A program made the position numbers and the translations under genes. Source: Bacteroidales bacterium (GTDB lineage: Bacteria; Bacteroidota; Bacteroidia; Bacteroidales; P3). Taken from it: DNA of 48,388 nt. How positions within the stretch are numbered: the first letter of the stretch is position 1; each line of letters opens with the position of its first letter. This document shows, piece by piece, positions 46,480 to 48,388 of the stretch. The stretch lies in contig JAGCYV010000026.1 of NCBI GenBank assembly GCA_017960605.1, positions 1-48,388 of the forward strand. The letters run 5' to 3'. Below the pieces are notes generated by a model. That model made no database searches, was not told the origin of the DNA, and saw only the letters and a list, made by a program, of their open reading frames with translations.

Positions 46480-47604
46480 ATGAAACGATACCTTATCCTG
46501 CTGGCAACCATAGCTCTGCTCGCCGCCTGCAACAAAGACAACGACGAGGTGCAATCACCCACACAAAGCACTACGCCTAAACGGTTGGCAAGCCTGACGA
46601 GCATATCGTATAGCCAATACCGCAGCTACAACTATGAGACCGGACAATACGAACTGTCAAGCACTTCTGGCAGCAAAAATGGAGCCACCTTCAGATGGTC
46701 GTCCTCGGGCTTGCTCATCGGTATGGGCATGGAAGGTATCGGCATCGATGGCGACCTGTTAACGATTGAGTACGCTGGCAATAAAATGAAGAATATTGTT
46801 ATCAATGGTGCCGCCATGGGTGCATCTGGAAACGTCATCTACTCTTGCTCCTATACCGATGACAAACTCACCACACTCTACGCCTCCATTCCCGGTCGTG
46901 GTTGGAGCAATACTACATTATCCTATAACCTTAACGGTGAGCTTATATCTATGCGCGAGCAGTCGAGTGACGGCGATGTGATAGAAGTTGCCTTAGTATG
47001 GGAGAACGGCAACGTAATACATGCACAAAAAACCTATAGCGGAGCACATTACTCCGAAACTCACATCGAGACCTACGACTATTTCTACGATAATATGTCA
47101 TCGATGTTCACGGGCATAGAGACGTACGGCCTTATCGGCAGCAGCTACTATATGCTGTCTAGGAACAATGTGCTGCGTGTAATAGACAATTACTCTAATA
47201 CCCAAAGCGACACCACCATATACATCTACGACTACGACGGCGACTGGCCAGTAAGCTACACCACCGAGCGCGGCAACCGGAATTCATACGATGGTGGCGA
47301 CCAATATGAATACAAAGCATACCTGCGCTACACCGACGGTAGCGGAGTTACTGTCCCACAAACATTCACCATCAGCACATCCATGAACTTACCTGATATT
47401 GACTATGACTACTATATCTACGGTGGTGGCGAGTATGAGGCTGGACGACAGGTTATACTCAGGGCTAACAGGTCCGTCACCTACCACGGTGTAGACAGGC
47501 AGTTCATGTGCTGGAACGATGGTGTCACGGACAATCCGCGCACATTAACTGTATCAGGTGACGCTCAGTTCATCGCCATATACGAAAACTCGGACAACAA
47601 ATAA
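46480..47604 (+). CDS. Lipoprotein with C-terminal InlB-type (MBG-like) repeat
   Basis: 374 residues from the ATG at 46480 (M-K-R-Y-L-I); an upstream frame from 46378 lies inside cysS. Lipobox L-L-A-A-C18. The middle (40-320) is a beta-rich DUF4595-like region (Y-S-Y-T-D-D-K-L; Y-D-Y-F-Y-D-N). The C-terminal repeat G-G-E-Y-E-A-G-R-Q-V-I-L-R-A ... F-M-C-W-N-D-G-V-T-D-N-P-R-T is a divergent InlB B-repeat/Listeria-Bacteroides type. It is surface or outer-membrane anchored. Function unknown. Confidence 0.75.
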   Translation: MKRYLILLATIALLAACNKDNDEVQSPTQSTTPKRLASLTSISYSQYRSYNYETGQYELSSTSGSKNGATFRWSSSGLLIGMGMEGIGIDGDLLTIEYAGNKMKNIVINGAAMGASGNVIYSCSYTDDKLTTLYASIPGRGWSNTTLSYNLNGELISMREQSSDGDVIEVALVWENGNVIHAQKTYSGAHYSETHIETYDYFYDNMSSMFTGIETYGLIGSSYYMLSRNNVLRVIDNYSNTQSDTTIYIYDYDGDWPVSYTTERGNRNSYDGGDQYEYKAYLRYTDGSGVTVPQTFTISTSMNLPDIDYDYYIYGGGEYEAGRQVILRANRSVTYHGVDRQFMCWNDGVTDNPRTLTVSGDAQFIAIYENSDNK

Positions 47605-47625
47605 CATTAGCAAACAATACAACCA

Positions 47626-48354
47626 ATGAAAAGAGCTGACTGGATACTTATCTTGTGCGTCATCGTGGTGCTGACGCCGTTCTTCATTCCCGCTACGGGG
47701 TTCTTCGCGTGGTTCACCGCAGCCACGACAGCACACCCCTATATCATGGCTTTCTTCAAGTTCGCCATACTGGCTACGCTGGGCGAGATGCTGGCCTTGC
47801 GCATCCGCGAGGGCGTCTACAACAAGCCGGGCTTCGGTGTGGCGCCGCGCATGATTGTGTGGGGCTTCCTCGGCATGGCTATCGCTATGGCTATGGTCAT
47901 CTTCAAGAGCGGCGTGCCAGTGTTCCTCGGCTCGGTAGCCGACGCCCTGACGGGCAACGGTGGCCACGCTGCCGCCTACGCCGCGGTCTTCAAAGCCTCT
48001 GAGCTGACGTGGGGCAAACTGGGCATCGCCTTCGCGGTGAGCGTGCTGATGAATAGCATCTTCGCCCCCGTGATGATGACCTTCCACAAGTGCACCGACA
48101 TACACATCACCGACAACGGCGGCACGGTGCGCGGATTGTTACGCCCCATCAAGATGCGCGAGATATTCCGTGAGCGCATCAACTGGGATGTGCAGTGGAA
48201 CCTCGTCATCAAGAAGACCATCCCCCTCTTCTGGTTCCCCGCACACACCATCACCTTCATCCTGCCGCCGACGCTGCAGGTGCTCTTCGCCGCCCTCCTC
48301 GGCGTCGCCCTGGGTCTCATACTCGCACTTGCCGTAGGCAGCAAGAAAAATTGA
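47626..48354 (+). CDS. Multispanning membrane protein of unknown function
   Basis: 242 residues, six or so membrane segments: W-I-L-I-L-C-V-I-V-V-L-T-P-F-F, a middle pair near 80-95, and a C-terminal pair (P-A-H-T-I-T-F-I-L-P ... L-G-V-A-L-G-L-I-L-A). F-K-F-A-I-L-A-T-L-G-E-M-L-A-L-R and W-N-L-V-I-K-K-T-I-P-L-F-W-F-P are its best-conserved-looking stretches, faintly recalling Mpv17 proteins, but this is a weak resemblance. No motif gives a function. The stop codon opens a heptamer array. Confidence 0.7.
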   Translation: MKRADWILILCVIVVLTPFFIPATGFFAWFTAATTAHPYIMAFFKFAILATLGEMLALRIREGVYNKPGFGVAPRMIVWGFLGMAIAMAMVIFKSGVPVFLGSVADALTGNGGHAAAYAAVFKASELTWGKLGIAFAVSVLMNSIFAPVMMTFHKCTDIHITDNGGTVRGLLRPIKMREIFRERINWDVQWNLVIKKTIPLFWFPAHTITFILPPTLQVLFAALLGVALGLILALAVGSKKN

Positions 48355-48379
48355 AAGTTGAAAATTGTAAATTGAATTT
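48352..48379. repeat. Heptamer array at the end of the window
   Basis: TGAAAGT, TGAAAAT, TGTAAAT, TGAATTT; the first unit includes the stop codon of the preceding gene. Confidence 0.65.
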
Positions 48380-48388
48380 ATTGTCTAC

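Noticed and set aside
1-48388. tRNA or rRNA genes
   Set aside because: No cloverleaf or rRNA-like segment was seen while reading; a tRNAscan run would settle this.

Overview
The window is chromosomal DNA of a member of the Bacteroidales. The support is lineage-specific: repeated TAnnTTTG -7 boxes (often with TTG 19 bases upstream), a type B type IX secretion C-terminal domain, a TPP-riboswitch outer-membrane thiamin receptor with PnuT and thiamin pyrophosphokinase, RnfA, DUF2795, DUF2520, DUF2723 and an Mrp protein of the Bacteroidetes form. Most of it is GC-rich; roughly 3.2-10.8 kb is clearly AT-rich and looks acquired. I cannot place it below order.

Layout. (1) 1-3.3 kb: the right end of a phage-type late module, with appendage-like structural proteins, an N-acetylmuramoyl-L-alanine amidase and an overlapping membrane protein/lipoprotein pair that resembles spanins. 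(2) 3.3-12.1 kb: an antiphage island with a treble-clef HNH-like protein, a single-chain restriction-methylation-specificity enzyme, a HEPN-like protein with an RNDMAH motif, an RloA/RloB (AbiL-type) ATPase-TOPRIM pair, and a four-part protein that joins a DprA/SLOG-like domain, a Myb-like DNA-binding module, a PD-(D/E)xK nuclease and a second Myb-like module. A 21-base imperfect direct repeat brackets the restriction-to-nuclease block. (3) 12.2-18 kb, minus strand: an operon ybaK - uracil-DNA-glycosylase-like - nitroreductase - membrane protein, then KdsD - LptB - ManC for envelope polysaccharide. (4) 18-26.9 kb: recQ, a T9SS cargo protein and the thiamin salvage operon. (5) 26.9-36.3 kb: purD, an EamA exporter, Nudix, a C-terminal processing protease, a TlpA-like protein, Mrp, NifU C-terminal protein, cobalamin adenosyltransferase, DUF2795, a DUF2520 oxidoreductase-like protein and TatD. 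(6) 36.3-48.4 kb: a carboxyltransferase alpha subunit whose biotinyl domain lacks the biotin lysine, a solitary rnfA, a tiny acidic lipoprotein, trpS, PrsW, an arginase-fold protein without metal ligands, lptE, a DUF2723 glycosyltransferase, cysS, a lipoprotein and a membrane protein.

The most unusual signals are the SLOG-HTH-nuclease-HTH protein inside a compact defence island, and a pervasive class of short degenerate tandem arrays (periods 7, 8, 9 and 11) that sit at gene ends and inside reading frames. These include perfect four-copy heptanucleotide arrays in two genes of the thiamin operon, which could behave as phase-variable loci. Two further copies of an 11-base-period array form long perfect palindromes between genes.
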